DNA of 64,000 nt from Syntrophosphaera sp035450685 (GTDB taxonomy: Bacteria > Cloacimonadota > Cloacimonadia > Cloacimonadales > Cloacimonadaceae). The notes under the pieces were generated by a model. That model was not told the origin of the DNA, did no database searches, and saw only the letters and a list, made by a program, of their open reading frames with translations. The position numbers and the translations under genes are program-made. This document shows positions 18,986 to 28,116 of the stretch, piece after piece; position 1 is the first letter of the stretch; every line of letters begins with the position of its first letter. The stretch is taken from assembly GCA_035450685.1 (NCBI GenBank), contig DAOTNF010000010.1:1-64000 (forward strand). The letters are read 5' to 3'.

Positions 18986-21433
18986 CTATAGCGAGCAATC
19001 CGCTATTACTCTGTTCATCAGAGCCCTGGCATCCGCATCACACATGTAGGAGAGCGGGAAACCAAGCAGGTAGCAACGAGCTCCATTGGGGTTCACCTTT
19101 CTGAATCCCACAGCTCTATTATTATACTTGTTGTATTCTGCCTCATTGGCAGGTGAATACGAATCCGCTCCCACATTTTTAATCCTCATCCTATAGATGA
19201 CGTTTGCCGCGTAACTCGAATAGGAAGGCAGATCCATCAAGGGGAAATAGGTGATAGCGGAAAGGCCGTCCCTTCCCTCCACAATGGGGTTGAAGCTTGA
19301 CTCTCCAACGCCATTGGCGTTGAATTGCAGATTGACATCAGGGAAAGGAACGGAGTTTACATTTTGACCAACTGCAGTTTGGAAGAAAGGTCTTACTGTC
19401 AGACCACCGCTCAAGAACGTGGACGAGTCGTTTCTGAAGGGCACGTTCATATAGTGCAGGAATGTTTTCTGGGCAACGGAGGAGAACGCTGTCAACACGG
19501 CGGAAAGCTGGTTGGTGTGCGAAATCAGCATGTTTCCACCATCAGCCAGATACTGCGTTATACCATCATTTTCCAGCTTGAGTTCTCCGCTTTTGCTGGG
19601 ATTGTCGTTATGATAGATCACCAGCTTGAACTTCATCAGGTCAGAGGGCGAAAGCTGACGGTAACGCTTGTCCGTATAGAATTCGTCGGATTGTACAGGA
19701 TCTGCGCCATAGTGCCTCTTCATGAACACCTTCGGTCCTGTATAATCAGCCAGCATATATTCATACTTGGCCTGCACAATGTCATCCGGAGAAAATGTAT
19801 TGTGATGTTCGTCATCGTCAATGATCAGGATGCCATTTCTTGAGGCTGGCGGAATATATTGAGCTACATTGAAGTTAAACACTGCCGGCTGTGGATCAAC
19901 CTCGCCCTGCAGGTCTTCGCAGCGCACCTGGAAAGTGTGCATTCCGGGTTGAAGCGAAGTTAGCACGAGGGTTTGCCCAAGGGGAGAGTTGAGAGGGATT
20001 CTCAGCCATCTGTCTCCATTGGTATCTGTGACATAGGCTGTTTCATCCGCCGCCATAGGCGCATAATAGTAAGGTTGGCCGTCCAGGCGTAAGTGGAAAT
20101 GGGTTATCTCGCTGAAATAGTTTGTACTATCCGCCCTATCCAGGACCGCATCCAACTTTTTATCGAAGGGATTGTTGGTGTAATCGATGACATTACCGCT
20201 AATTTTTCCATATTCACCACTCCAGCCCCAGCGTAACCAGGTTTTCAGATTCTGGCTATGCACAGCACTGTTGGTATTGGTGGAATCGGCATAGAAAAAG
20301 GTGGCAAAGCGTTGGACGCCTCCAATAATGGTAAAGGGCAATATCTCTTGTGTATCGCCGTCTGAATAATCGATATAGTGATGATCACCCAAAGCGTAGA
20401 TTCTTTGATGGTAAACGAGTGTTGCGGGACGGAAGCCGGGCTTTACCGAGAAGTAGATGGAATCTGGATTGGCAGAAGCAACTCCAGCCATGTCATAGGC
20501 AACCGCGTAGATTTTGGTTTTTGTCTGAAGTACCGTTCCCCCTTCATTGTAATCGTACGTCAGGGATGGAGTCGTATGTTTGGTGAGAAGGAATTCTTCG
20601 ATCTTGGCGTCATTCAAAGAGGTGGCTGTATCATACCAGACAATATCCTGAGTGCTGTTATGCACGCCTGTTGTATCTGATTTTACAATGGCAAACATAA
20701 ACTTGGAGGGAATCGGATCGATGAATGGATCGTTATTCTTCATGGAAAACATGAGGCGCAAACCAGCACCCACCTGTCCGCCATTAGGGTTGCCCTTGGT
20801 GGTGGAGACAGCGCAAGTGGGGGGATCGGATTGAGCATTGAAAGAGCGCCATGCTTCGCTGCGGGGAGGATTGCTATAGCGGGGATCAACCTTGGTGATA
20901 TCGCCCCGGTTGTCTATGGCAATCACTTCAAACAAGCTTTCTATCACTTCCGGATTGCCCAGTGTATCGGCAGCGGGGAAGTTGATCGTGGCATACTTTT
21001 GATTGGTCCAGATAGATTTTTTGGGGTTGTCCCCGGATGTATGTAAAACCCAACCCGTACCAAGTGTTTCCAAAACATTGCTGGGAGTGAGCTGACCATC
21101 ATCGATGCTGTCATTGCCAGGAGTGGCGATAGGCACGATTCTGGTTATGGCGCCGGAGTTATCGCGATATACGCGGGAAACCCGGTAGGCAAAGCCAGTG
21201 ATCACTCCATCTGGGTCTGTGGCATGCCAATAGATCTTTTGCTGGAAAGCAAATACTGAATCCGCATAAGGAGAGAGAAGGTCACTATCGTCAGCCCCTT
21301 CATACGAAGTAATTTTAATTGTTGGAGCCTGGTTGGCGAACCTGTTGCCAGATTTTCCGCAACCGGAGAGTAGCAAGAGGGCAAGCCCCGTGGCTATTAG
21401 AATTGTTAAGAGCACAATACTCTTACGTTTCAT
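18986..21433 (-). CDS. large exported lipoprotein of unknown function
   Basis: 815 aa. The signal ends in LLLLSGCGKS, a clear lipobox with Cys at about residue 25. Residues ~35-130 look like an Ig/fibronectin-like domain (PTIKITSYEGADD, YWHATDPDGVITGFAYRVS). Another beta-rich region reaches ~500, with LQPGMHTFQVRCEDLQGEVDP. The last ~270 residues start with NGILIIDDDEHHN and contain KLVIYHN and YLADGGNMLISH, resembling a Rossmann or glutamine-amidotransferase-like fold; no catalytic triad was confirmed. The ribosome site GGGAGGAACG precedes the ATG. Probably surface exposed. Confidence 0.75.
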   Translation of the reverse strand: MKRKSIVLLTILIATGLALLLLSGCGKSGNRFANQAPTIKITSYEGADDSDLLSPYADSVFAFQQKIYWHATDPDGVITGFAYRVSRVYRDNSGAITRIVPIATPGNDSIDDGQLTPSNVLETLGTGWVLHTSGDNPKKSIWTNQKYATINFPAADTLGNPEVIESLFEVIAIDNRGDITKVDPRYSNPPRSEAWRSFNAQSDPPTCAVSTTKGNPNGGQVGAGLRLMFSMKNNDPFIDPIPSKFMFAIVKSDTTGVHNSTQDIVWYDTATSLNDAKIEEFLLTKHTTPSLTYDYNEGGTVLQTKTKIYAVAYDMAGVASANPDSIYFSVKPGFRPATLVYHQRIYALGDHHYIDYSDGDTQEILPFTIIGGVQRFATFFYADSTNTNSAVHSQNLKTWLRWGWSGEYGKISGNVIDYTNNPFDKKLDAVLDRADSTNYFSEITHFHLRLDGQPYYYAPMAADETAYVTDTNGDRWLRIPLNSPLGQTLVLTSLQPGMHTFQVRCEDLQGEVDPQPAVFNFNVAQYIPPASRNGILIIDDDEHHNTFSPDDIVQAKYEYMLADYTGPKVFMKRHYGADPVQSDEFYTDKRYRQLSPSDLMKFKLVIYHNDNPSKSGELKLENDGITQYLADGGNMLISHTNQLSAVLTAFSSVAQKTFLHYMNVPFRNDSSTFLSGGLTVRPFFQTAVGQNVNSVPFPDVNLQFNANGVGESSFNPIVEGRDGLSAITYFPLMDLPSYSSYAANVIYRMRIKNVGADSYSPANEAEYNKYNNRAVGFRKVNPNGARCYLLGFPLSYMCDADARALMNRVIADCSL

Positions 21434-21469
21434 CGTTCCTCCCAGAATACATCAGTGAGTCTTTTCATA

Positions 21470-22381
21470 TTATTTTTCACTAAAAATCAGAGCGAATAAT
21501 TCGTCAATAGATTTGTTTAGGCCAGAGCATAACAAAGAGGCTCTGACGAGATTTAAAAGCAGCAGGGAACTGGTTACCGTGCCCACACCCCCAGGCACCG
21601 GAGTGATGGCCAATGCCTTGTCATGGCATGAGTTATAGTCTATGTCGCCTACGTAGATGGAGTTCCCTTCGGAATCTGTAACTTCATTTATCCCCACATC
21701 GATCAGGACTGAATTTTCTTTAATCATATCAGCAGTGACAAAGCCAGGTTTTCCCACCGCCGCAACCACTATGTCCGCAGATCTGACCAGCTCGGGAAGG
21801 TTTTGGCTGCGGCTGTGGCAAACGGTGACGCTGGCATTGGCAATATCGCTTTTCCAGAGCAGCATGTTGGCAAGAGGCTTGCCTACTATTGCGCTGCGCC
21901 CAATAATCACCACATGCCTGCCAGTAACGGGAATCTGATAGTGCTTAAGCACACATAACACAGCCAGTGCCGTACAGGGAAGAAAGCCATCCACTTGGAG
22001 CAGGATCTTTCCAAGGTTCAGCGGGTTGAGGCTGTCAATATCCTTGGCCGGGGATACCGCCATACCAATCTCATTGTCATCGATATGTTTGGGTAAAGGT
22101 TTCTGGATCATGATGCCATGAACAGAGGGATCGAGGTTTGCCTGTTCGATCACGGCGATCAATTCACTTTGACTGGTGTTTTCTGGCAAACTCACAAGGT
22201 CAATCTGGCAATTGAGTTTGGTTCCCAAGGAAACAATATTTTGCACATAGTAATCCGCGGCGGGGTCGCTCCCTATAATTATAAGGCTCATCCGTGGCTT
22301 CAACCCATGTTCCCCGATGATGCTCTTTAAAGTCTGTCTGATTAGTTTGGCAACAGGTTTGCCGCTTAACACGTGTTCCAT
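21470..22381 (-). CDS. folD: FolD-type methylenetetrahydrofolate dehydrogenase (cyclohydrolase)
   Basis: 303 aa. The family signature PGGVGTVTSSLL and nucleotide motif IIGRSAIVGKPLANMLL are clear, as are the active-site Gln and Asp (IQKPLP, PAKDIDSLNP). The segment that usually reads YVxxK reads DYYVQNIVSLG, so the lysine four residues after Tyr45 is Ile49. In human MTHFD1 that lysine (Lys56) is needed for cyclohydrolase activity. It interconverts methylene- and methenyl-tetrahydrofolate; the second reaction may be impaired here (inference). It follows ymdB by 15 bp. Confidence 0.88.
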   Translation of the reverse strand: MEHVLSGKPVAKLIRQTLKSIIGEHGLKPRMSLIIIGSDPAADYYVQNIVSLGTKLNCQIDLVSLPENTSQSELIAVIEQANLDPSVHGIMIQKPLPKHIDDNEIGMAVSPAKDIDSLNPLNLGKILLQVDGFLPCTALAVLCVLKHYQIPVTGRHVVIIGRSAIVGKPLANMLLWKSDIANASVTVCHSRSQNLPELVRSADIVVAAVGKPGFVTADMIKENSVLIDVGINEVTDSEGNSIYVGDIDYNSCHDKALAITPVPGGVGTVTSSLLLLNLVRASLLCSGLNKSIDELFALIFSEK

Positions 22382-22396
22382 GATTTCTCCTTGCTG

Positions 22397-23203
22397 TTAT
22401 CGATGCACGTCATTTACATGTGGGAGGTGTTCTCTCCTGATCCGCTGGATGGAGATCGCCCTGCCCGTCTGCGCATTAATCCGTAAAAAAACCGCGTTGA
22501 CCTGCAAGCCCTTGTCCGATGATTCATACCTGCTGGGCAAGGCATTTACAAACTTGTTCAGGATTATCTCTTTGCGAACCCCGATTACACTGTCATGCGC
22601 TCCAGTCATCCCCACGTCGGAAATGTAGGCGGTTCCCAGAGGAAGAACCTCTTCATCGGCGGTCTGGATATGGGTATGGGTGCCCAGCATGGCCGAGATG
22701 ATGCCATCTGCATGCCATCCGAAGGCACGTTTTTCGGCTGTTGATTCAGCATGGAAATCAACGATTATGGCACCATTTTTGGCAGAGTTTTCCTGCTTCC
22801 AGTTGTTGAAGGCAGTAAAAGGTGAATCGCAGGGAGGCATGTAGATCTGTCCGCATAGCGACAACACGGTCAATGATTTTCCATTCCTGCTTACCGTAAA
22901 AGAGCTGCTGCCAGGAGTCGCAGGCGGATAGTTCAAAGGTTTGACGATGTTGGGATGACTGCGGATAAAATCCCAGGATTCGGAGCGATCCCATAGATGA
23001 TTACCCCCGGTGATTACGTCTATCCCAGCATGAAACAGAGGTTTTGCCGTTTTTTCTGTCAAGCCTCTGCCGTCGGCCAGATTTTCGCCGTTCATAATGA
23101 CAAAATCCGGAGCAAACTCCTCTCTCAGGCCGGGAAGCGTGTCAAATATGACCTGTCTTCCCGCCTTGCCAAAGACGTCTCCAAAAAATAGCAGGGAGAT
23201 CAT
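22397..23203 (-). CDS. ymdB: YmdB family metallophosphoesterase
   Basis: 268 aa. Metal-binding blocks FFGDVFGKAGR, NGEN, GGNHLWD and GTHTHIQTADE match the YmdB (TIGR00282-type) calcineurin-like phosphodiesterase family; the Bacillus subtilis member hydrolyses 2',3'-cAMP. The ATG overlaps the rny stop (ATGA), and rny-ymdB linkage is common in many phyla, which suggests a joint role in RNA turnover or signalling. Confidence 0.92.
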   Translation of the reverse strand: MISLLFFGDVFGKAGRQVIFDTLPGLREEFAPDFVIMNGENLADGRGLTEKTAKPLFHAGIDVITGGNHLWDRSESWDFIRSHPNIVKPLNYPPATPGSSSFTVSRNGKSLTVLSLCGQIYMPPCDSPFTAFNNWKQENSAKNGAIIVDFHAESTAEKRAFGWHADGIISAMLGTHTHIQTADEEVLPLGTAYISDVGMTGAHDSVIGVRKEIILNKFVNALPSRYESSDKGLQVNAVFLRINAQTGRAISIQRIRREHLPHVNDVHR

Positions 23204-24768
23204 TTTGCCATTGCGATCTGTCTGGTTTCTCTAATCACAGTCACTTTTATCTGACCTGGATATTGAACCTGTTTCTCAATTTGAGCAGCGATTTCCGTTG
23301 CCAGCAAAGAGGTCTGTGCGTCTTCTACCATGCTTGGTTCCACGATTATCCTGAGTTCGCGCCCAGCCTGGATGGCATAAGACTTGTTGACCCCATCCAC
23401 TGAATTGGCGATTTCTTCCAGCTTGGCCAGGCGCTGCATGTATGTTTCCAACATTTCCCTGCGCGCTCCAGGCCTGGCACCAGATATGGCATCGGAAGCC
23501 TGAGTTAGCGCAGCATATACCGAATTCGCTTCAACTTCCTCGTGATGAGCTTCTATGGCATTGACAATGATCTTACTTTCTCCATTTTTGCGAGCAAGAT
23601 TAGCTCCAATAATGGCATGTGTGCCATCGAATTCCTGATCGACAGCCTTCCCAATGTCGTGCAGCAAGCCGGCGCGGCGGGCAATCTCCTGATCCAGATT
23701 TAATTCCGCGGCTAGAATACCACAAATCCAGGCAGCTTCGATGGAATGTTTCAGCACGTTCTGTCCATAGGAAGTGCGGTAGTGCAATCTCCCGAGTATC
23801 TTGATCAGGTTTGGTGAGATGTTGTGGATATTGGTTTCCAGCACGGCCTTTTCACCGATCTTAACCAAGGTCTCTTCCATTTCTTTACTGGTTTTGGAGA
23901 TGATTTCTTCAATTCTGCCAGGATGGATCCTGCCATCGGAAATCAGTTTTTCCAAAGATAGCCGGGCAATTTCCCTGCGAACCGGATCAAAACAGGAAAG
24001 AACGACAGCTTCAGGTGTATCATCGATAATCAGGTCCACTCCGGAAGCTTTTTCAAAAGTGCGGATGTTTCGTCCTTCGCGGCCGATGATCCTGCCTTTC
24101 ATTTCGTCTGATGGAAGCGATACCACCGATACGGTGGATTCCGACACCTGATCCACAGCCATGCGTTGAATCGCCGTGGAAAGGATTTCCGCCGCCTTTT
24201 TGGTTGTATCCAGCTTTATCTGCTCAATGGTCTGTTTTGCATCGTTGGCGGCAACCTGTCTTGCCTGGTGGATAAGCTCATCGCGCATAATCTGCAGAGC
24301 TTCCTCCCGGCTCAACCCGGCTATTTCGGAAAGCTTGGTTTTCTGCTCCAAAATGATCTTCTCGAGATCGGTATTCTTTCTGCCGAGCTCTTCATCTTTG
24401 AGCTTGAGTCTTTTCTCCTGTTCACTCAGGTTGCTTTCCTTCTTATCCAGAGAGTCCAGGCGTTTATCCAGACTGCTCAGCCTGTCATTGTATTTTTTCT
24501 CCTGAACGCGAAGTTCTTTCTGCCGCTCCTTGATTTCGTCTTCCATCACCCGCTTCTGTTTGAACCACTCGTCCTTTGCTTCCAGCACCGCGGCTTTTTT
24601 GCTGGTTTCGATTTCGTTGCGGGCATTGTTCTTGAGCTCCTCAACGATCTGCTTTGCCTGTGATATTATGCGGAATGTGCTGTTGCGTTTTATCAGGTAT
24701 ATAACGACAGCCAGCAGAAATCCCGCTATCACGCCTATTGCAATTATGATTATGTCATGTATAGACAT
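23200..24768 (-). CDS. rny: ribonuclease Y
   Basis: About 522 aa from ATG 24768 (a GTG lies one codon upstream; AAAGGA precedes). Order of parts: N-terminal membrane anchor (residues ~5-25), long coiled coil to ~200, KH domain (GRIIGREGRNIRTFEKASGVD), and an HD hydrolase domain with LLHDIGKAVD and AHHEE. It starts mRNA decay by endonucleolytic cuts at the membrane. It lies downstream of a structured RNA gene. Confidence 0.96.
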   Translation of the reverse strand: MSIHDIIIIAIGVIAGFLLAVVIYLIKRNSTFRIISQAKQIVEELKNNARNEIETSKKAAVLEAKDEWFKQKRVMEDEIKERQKELRVQEKKYNDRLSSLDKRLDSLDKKESNLSEQEKRLKLKDEELGRKNTDLEKIILEQKTKLSEIAGLSREEALQIMRDELIHQARQVAANDAKQTIEQIKLDTTKKAAEILSTAIQRMAVDQVSESTVSVVSLPSDEMKGRIIGREGRNIRTFEKASGVDLIIDDTPEAVVLSCFDPVRREIARLSLEKLISDGRIHPGRIEEIISKTSKEMEETLVKIGEKAVLETNIHNISPNLIKILGRLHYRTSYGQNVLKHSIEAAWICGILAAELNLDQEIARRAGLLHDIGKAVDQEFDGTHAIIGANLARKNGESKIIVNAIEAHHEEVEANSVYAALTQASDAISGARPGARREMLETYMQRLAKLEEIANSVDGVNKSYAIQAGRELRIIVEPSMVEDAQTSLLATEIAAQIEKQVQYPGQIKVTVIRETRQIAMAK

Positions 24769-24819
24769 CACTCAATCCTTTTGTTATCTATTCAGGCGGG
24801 TTGTCCCGACCATTGACAA

Positions 24820-24992
24820 TTTATAAGCCCGCGTGGACCGTGTATGCTTGTCCGATAAAGCCAAGCATCAAGGTGGGCACCTACCTTTTGAGCTTTGTGG
24901 ATCCGGAACTGGCCGGCTTGCACGCCACCCATGGCTCGGTTCCCGTCATTCCAGTAGCTTTTCTGCAATCCATATCACGAGTCCCGCAGGCA
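24820..24992 (-). ncRNA. ssrS: structured RNA, probably 6S RNA
   Basis: About 173 nt between zapA and rny, the classic location of ssrS. A TAATAT -10 (25004-24999, minus) precedes the 5' end by 7 nt. The 5' end GCCTGCGGGAC (24991-24981) pairs with GTCCACGCGGGC (24838-24827). Inner parts include a stem closed by GAGC/GCTC with an inner GTGG/CCAC, a CCGG hairpin, an AGGTG/CACCT hairpin on the 3' side of the centre, and the perfect stem ATGCTTG/CAAGCAT (24844-24868). A closed rod with a 3' hairpin by the central bubble matches the 6S plan. It regulates RNA polymerase if correct. Not verified by covariance model. Confidence 0.6.
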
Positions 24993-25001
24993 AATACCAT
25001 A

Positions 25002-25271
25002 TTAAATCTCCCCGATTATCTTACCGACCATCTGACTCACTCTCTCCAGCTCTTTGCTGAGTTCTGAGTTGCGGTTCTCAAGGGAGCGTAATTCTTCTTG
25101 TTGTTTAAGCACCAGAAGAAGCAAGAGTTTGGTGAAATCAAGGTTTTCATATTGTTCGTGAAGTTCGTTCAACTGAGAATTGATTGAGTTCGCAATAGCT
25201 TGCGTAGCCTCAGTATTGTCGCTTCTCAAACGATACTTACGACCAAAAATCTCGACTTCGACCATTTTCAT
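25002..25271 (-). CDS. zapA: cell division protein ZapA
   Basis: 89 aa. N-terminal beta-hairpin (VEVEIFGRKYRLRSD) followed by a long helix ending in a coiled coil (LENRNSELSKELERVSQMV), the compact ZapA fold. It cross-links FtsZ filaments in the cytoplasm. It lies 4 bp after a ZapB-like gene; the downstream structured RNA has its -10 box in the last codons of zapA. Confidence 0.88.
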   Translation of the reverse strand: MKMVEVEIFGRKYRLRSDNTEATQAIANSINSQLNELHEQYENLDFTKLLLLLVLKQQEELRSLENRNSELSKELERVSQMVGKIIGEI

Positions 25272-25275
25272 TTAT

Positions 25276-25593
25276 TTACTTATCCAAATCAGGGAAAATG
25301 CTGTCGATCTTGTCGATTGCCTCGGAGGCCATAGTCTCAAAGCCGCTGACAGAGCTTTGCAGGTCGGAGTACCTGTTTTCCAGGTCTTTCAATTTGTTTT
25401 CCAGCTCCTGGATTCTCATGGCTGATCCATTTTGGGATACACTGAAACTCTCTATCTGTGCCATGAGTTGCTTGTTCTGCTCCGTTAGTTCGGCATTCTG
25501 TTCTTCAAGTTTGACAAGCTGTTTTTTATCTTTTGTATATTGGTCAATCAGTTTCTGTATCTTTTCTTGCAGGCTAATTGTCTTTTCGTCCAT
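25276..25593 (-). CDS. coiled-coil protein, ZapB-like
   Basis: 105 aa, almost entirely coiled coil with heptads (LEEQNAELTEQNKQLMAQIE and IQELENKLKDLENRYSDLQ). The position immediately before zapA and after pheT, common in many Gram-negatives, supports a ZapB-like division role. Sequence similarity is weak, so the function is inferred from context. Confidence 0.7.
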   Translation of the reverse strand: MDEKTISLQEKIQKLIDQYTKDKKQLVKLEEQNAELTEQNKQLMAQIESFSVSQNGSAMRIQELENKLKDLENRYSDLQSSVSGFETMASEAIDKIDSIFPDLDK

Positions 25594-25596
25594 TTA

Positions 25597-28116
25597 TTAC
25601 CTCATTGTGATATGCCATGTCTGTTCCAGCATCTGCAACACAGATGCAATTAACTTGTCCACACGTTCATCTGTCAATGTTTTTTCCATGTCCTGAATGA
25701 ATATCCTCAAAGAAACACTGCGTTTGTCGTCAGGCACCTGCTTCCCGCGATATTCGTCAAAGACGGCCACGTTTTGAACCAGATTGACATCGACAGACCT
25801 GATGCTCTGCTCTATTATGTTGTAGGGGATGTCCTTTGATATCAGGAAGGATATATCCCTGGTAACTCCGGGAAAACGAGGCAGGGCCGAGAACTCGAAG
25901 TGTTTGTTCCGAGTCAGCTCAACAAGGTTGTCCAGATCCAGCTCAATTACCCAGAGTTCCTGCTTCAAGGTCAGCAGGTCAATATCAGCAGCCTCTGCCG
26001 TCAACGGGTTAATGCTGCCCAGATAACCGCACAATATATTATCTGAACTGAAAGAAAGGTTTGAAGTTCCTGTCAGCCAGGGTTGTTTGTAATCGTCAAA
26101 CCTGATACTGGTAACGCCAAGGGAGTGCATCAATCCCTCAACCAGGCCTTTTACATGGGAAAAACCAACGTTTCCCATTTTATTCTTCCAATGCTCAGGC
26201 CAGATTTTTCCAGTCATCATGGCCGTCAAACACAGAGGTTCTTTGCTGGAATTCCCGTCACGATGGTAAACTTTGGCAGTCTCCATCAGCTTCAGATTAC
26301 GCTCGCCATGGTTCAGGTTAAAACTGATATTTCCCAGCAGTTGCGGAATCAGGCTTATCCTCATGGCCGCCTGGTTGCTGCTTTGTGGATTCTTCAGATT
26401 AATCAGTTTTCTCTGGCTGTCTTCCGGATCAAAAGCCATAGCCTCAAGCTGAGAAGGATCGCAGAAGCTGTAATTCAACACCTCATGGAAGCCATTGGAG
26501 ATAAAGTAATCCTCTATCGACCGTCGTATCCGGAAAGCGTGCCTGTCCATTATCTGGGACACGGCTGTTTTCTGGGGGATGGTGTCATATCCTGCCAACC
26601 TTGCCAGTTCCTCGAGCAAGTCAACTTCACGAAGCAGATCGACCCGGTTGGATGGTATGCTAAAGTAGAGCGCATTGTCGGCCTGAGAAGCAATCGACCC
26701 TGTATTATTTGAAGAAATGGAATCAACAGGGTTGATCAGACTCAAATCCTGGATTGGCCCTTCGATCCACTTCCCCGATTTGACATACTCGCACCCCAGG
26801 GCAATCAGATAGGATTTTAGTTTATCTTCGCCCAGATCAATACCGATCAGATGGTTAAACCGATCAGGCCGGACTCCCAGATACCGGGTTTGTTCCGGTT
26901 TGGGATATGCATCATAAAGGGGGCCCACCACTTCTCCACCGGCAGTTGAAAGGATCAACTCAACCGCACGCGCGCCGATCTCAGGAAGCATTTCGGGGCT
27001 AAGTTGCCTTTCAAAGCGGTAAGATGAATCCGTGGAGATCTTGTGTTTATAAGAGGTTGCACGAATGGTTCCATGCGCAAAGTTGGCTGTTTCCAGGACA
27101 ATGCGGGTTGTGGAGTCAGTAATGGATGTCGTCTTTCCGCCCATGACGCCAGCCAGGGCAGAGACGCTTTGCCCGTCGGCAATCACAAGGTCCTGCTCAT
27201 CCAGACGGTAATCCTTGCCATCCAAAGCTACAAAGCTTTCAGCGGGATGCGCTGCGCGGATTACAACAGCGGGATATCCGTCTTCCGGTTTTGACGCTTG
27301 CAGTTTATCATAATCGAAAGCGTGCAGGGGATTTCCAGTCTCAAGCATGATGTAGTTTGTGACATCCACAACGTTGTTGACTGGCCTTAGTCCGGATTTT
27401 ATCAAAGCTGTCTTCAACCAGATGGGAGAATCTTGTATGGTCAGATTCTGCATCAGTCTCGCCGTGTATCTGGGGCACTTCTTTGGATCTTCCAGCCTCA
27501 GATCGAGGTTCATTGCCGAATCGCTCGCAGCCTTGATTTCCCTGGTCTCGGGAAGCGTCATTGGCACCCCCAGGGAAGCAGACAGGTCTCTGGCTATGCC
27601 AATGTATCCAAGCAAGTCAGGCCGGTTTGGCGTGATCTCCAACTCCAGGACGGTATCTGGCAACTCATAAACCTGGTTAACCTGCATTCCCAATGGCGTA
27701 TCGGGGGGCAGTTCAATTATCCCGGTATGGTTGTCGGAAATGCCCAGTTCTTTTTCAGAACAGAGCATGCCAAAGGACTCCACTCCACGGAGTTTCGCTT
27801 TATTGATCGCCATACCGTTAATAATGCTGCCAACCCCGGCAAACACGCTAATCATGCCTGCCCGGCAGTTCGGAGCGCCACAGACAACCTGGATAGTTGA
27901 ACCCGAAGCGTCATCCACCTTGCAAACATGAAGATGGTCTGAACCATGTATCAGCTCTGAACTGACGATCCTCGCGGTGCGAACGGATTCCGGCAGCGCA
28001 GACATCTGCTGGACAGCTTCCACCTCAATACCGGAAAAGGTGAGGGTGTTAACCAATGTGTCCACATCTTCCGGAAGCGAAATGTATTTACCCAGCCAGT
28101 TACAGGAGATTTTCAT
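25597..28116 (-). CDS. pheT: phenylalanyl-tRNA synthetase beta subunit
   Basis: 839 aa, normal length. N-terminal tRNA-binding EMAP-like domain (VCKVDDASGSTIQVVCGAPNCRAG), B3/B4 editing region (ITPNRPDLLGYIGIARDLSA), B5 and the synthetase core, and a C-terminal ferredoxin-like anticodon-binding domain (LPRFPGVTRDISFLI). It pairs with PheS to charge tRNA-Phe. The start codon shares its first base with the pheS stop. Confidence 0.97.
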   Translation of the reverse strand: MKISCNWLGKYISLPEDVDTLVNTLTFSGIEVEAVQQMSALPESVRTARIVSSELIHGSDHLHVCKVDDASGSTIQVVCGAPNCRAGMISVFAGVGSIINGMAINKAKLRGVESFGMLCSEKELGISDNHTGIIELPPDTPLGMQVNQVYELPDTVLELEITPNRPDLLGYIGIARDLSASLGVPMTLPETREIKAASDSAMNLDLRLEDPKKCPRYTARLMQNLTIQDSPIWLKTALIKSGLRPVNNVVDVTNYIMLETGNPLHAFDYDKLQASKPEDGYPAVVIRAAHPAESFVALDGKDYRLDEQDLVIADGQSVSALAGVMGGKTTSITDSTTRIVLETANFAHGTIRATSYKHKISTDSSYRFERQLSPEMLPEIGARAVELILSTAGGEVVGPLYDAYPKPEQTRYLGVRPDRFNHLIGIDLGEDKLKSYLIALGCEYVKSGKWIEGPIQDLSLINPVDSISSNNTGSIASQADNALYFSIPSNRVDLLREVDLLEELARLAGYDTIPQKTAVSQIMDRHAFRIRRSIEDYFISNGFHEVLNYSFCDPSQLEAMAFDPEDSQRKLINLKNPQSSNQAAMRISLIPQLLGNISFNLNHGERNLKLMETAKVYHRDGNSSKEPLCLTAMMTGKIWPEHWKNKMGNVGFSHVKGLVEGLMHSLGVTSIRFDDYKQPWLTGTSNLSFSSDNILCGYLGSINPLTAEAADIDLLTLKQELWVIELDLDNLVELTRNKHFEFSALPRFPGVTRDISFLISKDIPYNIIEQSIRSVDVNLVQNVAVFDEYRGKQVPDDKRSVSLRIFIQDMEKTLTDERVDKLIASVLQMLEQTWHITMR

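Noticed and set aside
24801..25067. Plus-strand frames antisense to the zapA-rny gap
   Set aside because: The RNA structures and promoter lie on the minus strand; the plus frames are shadows.
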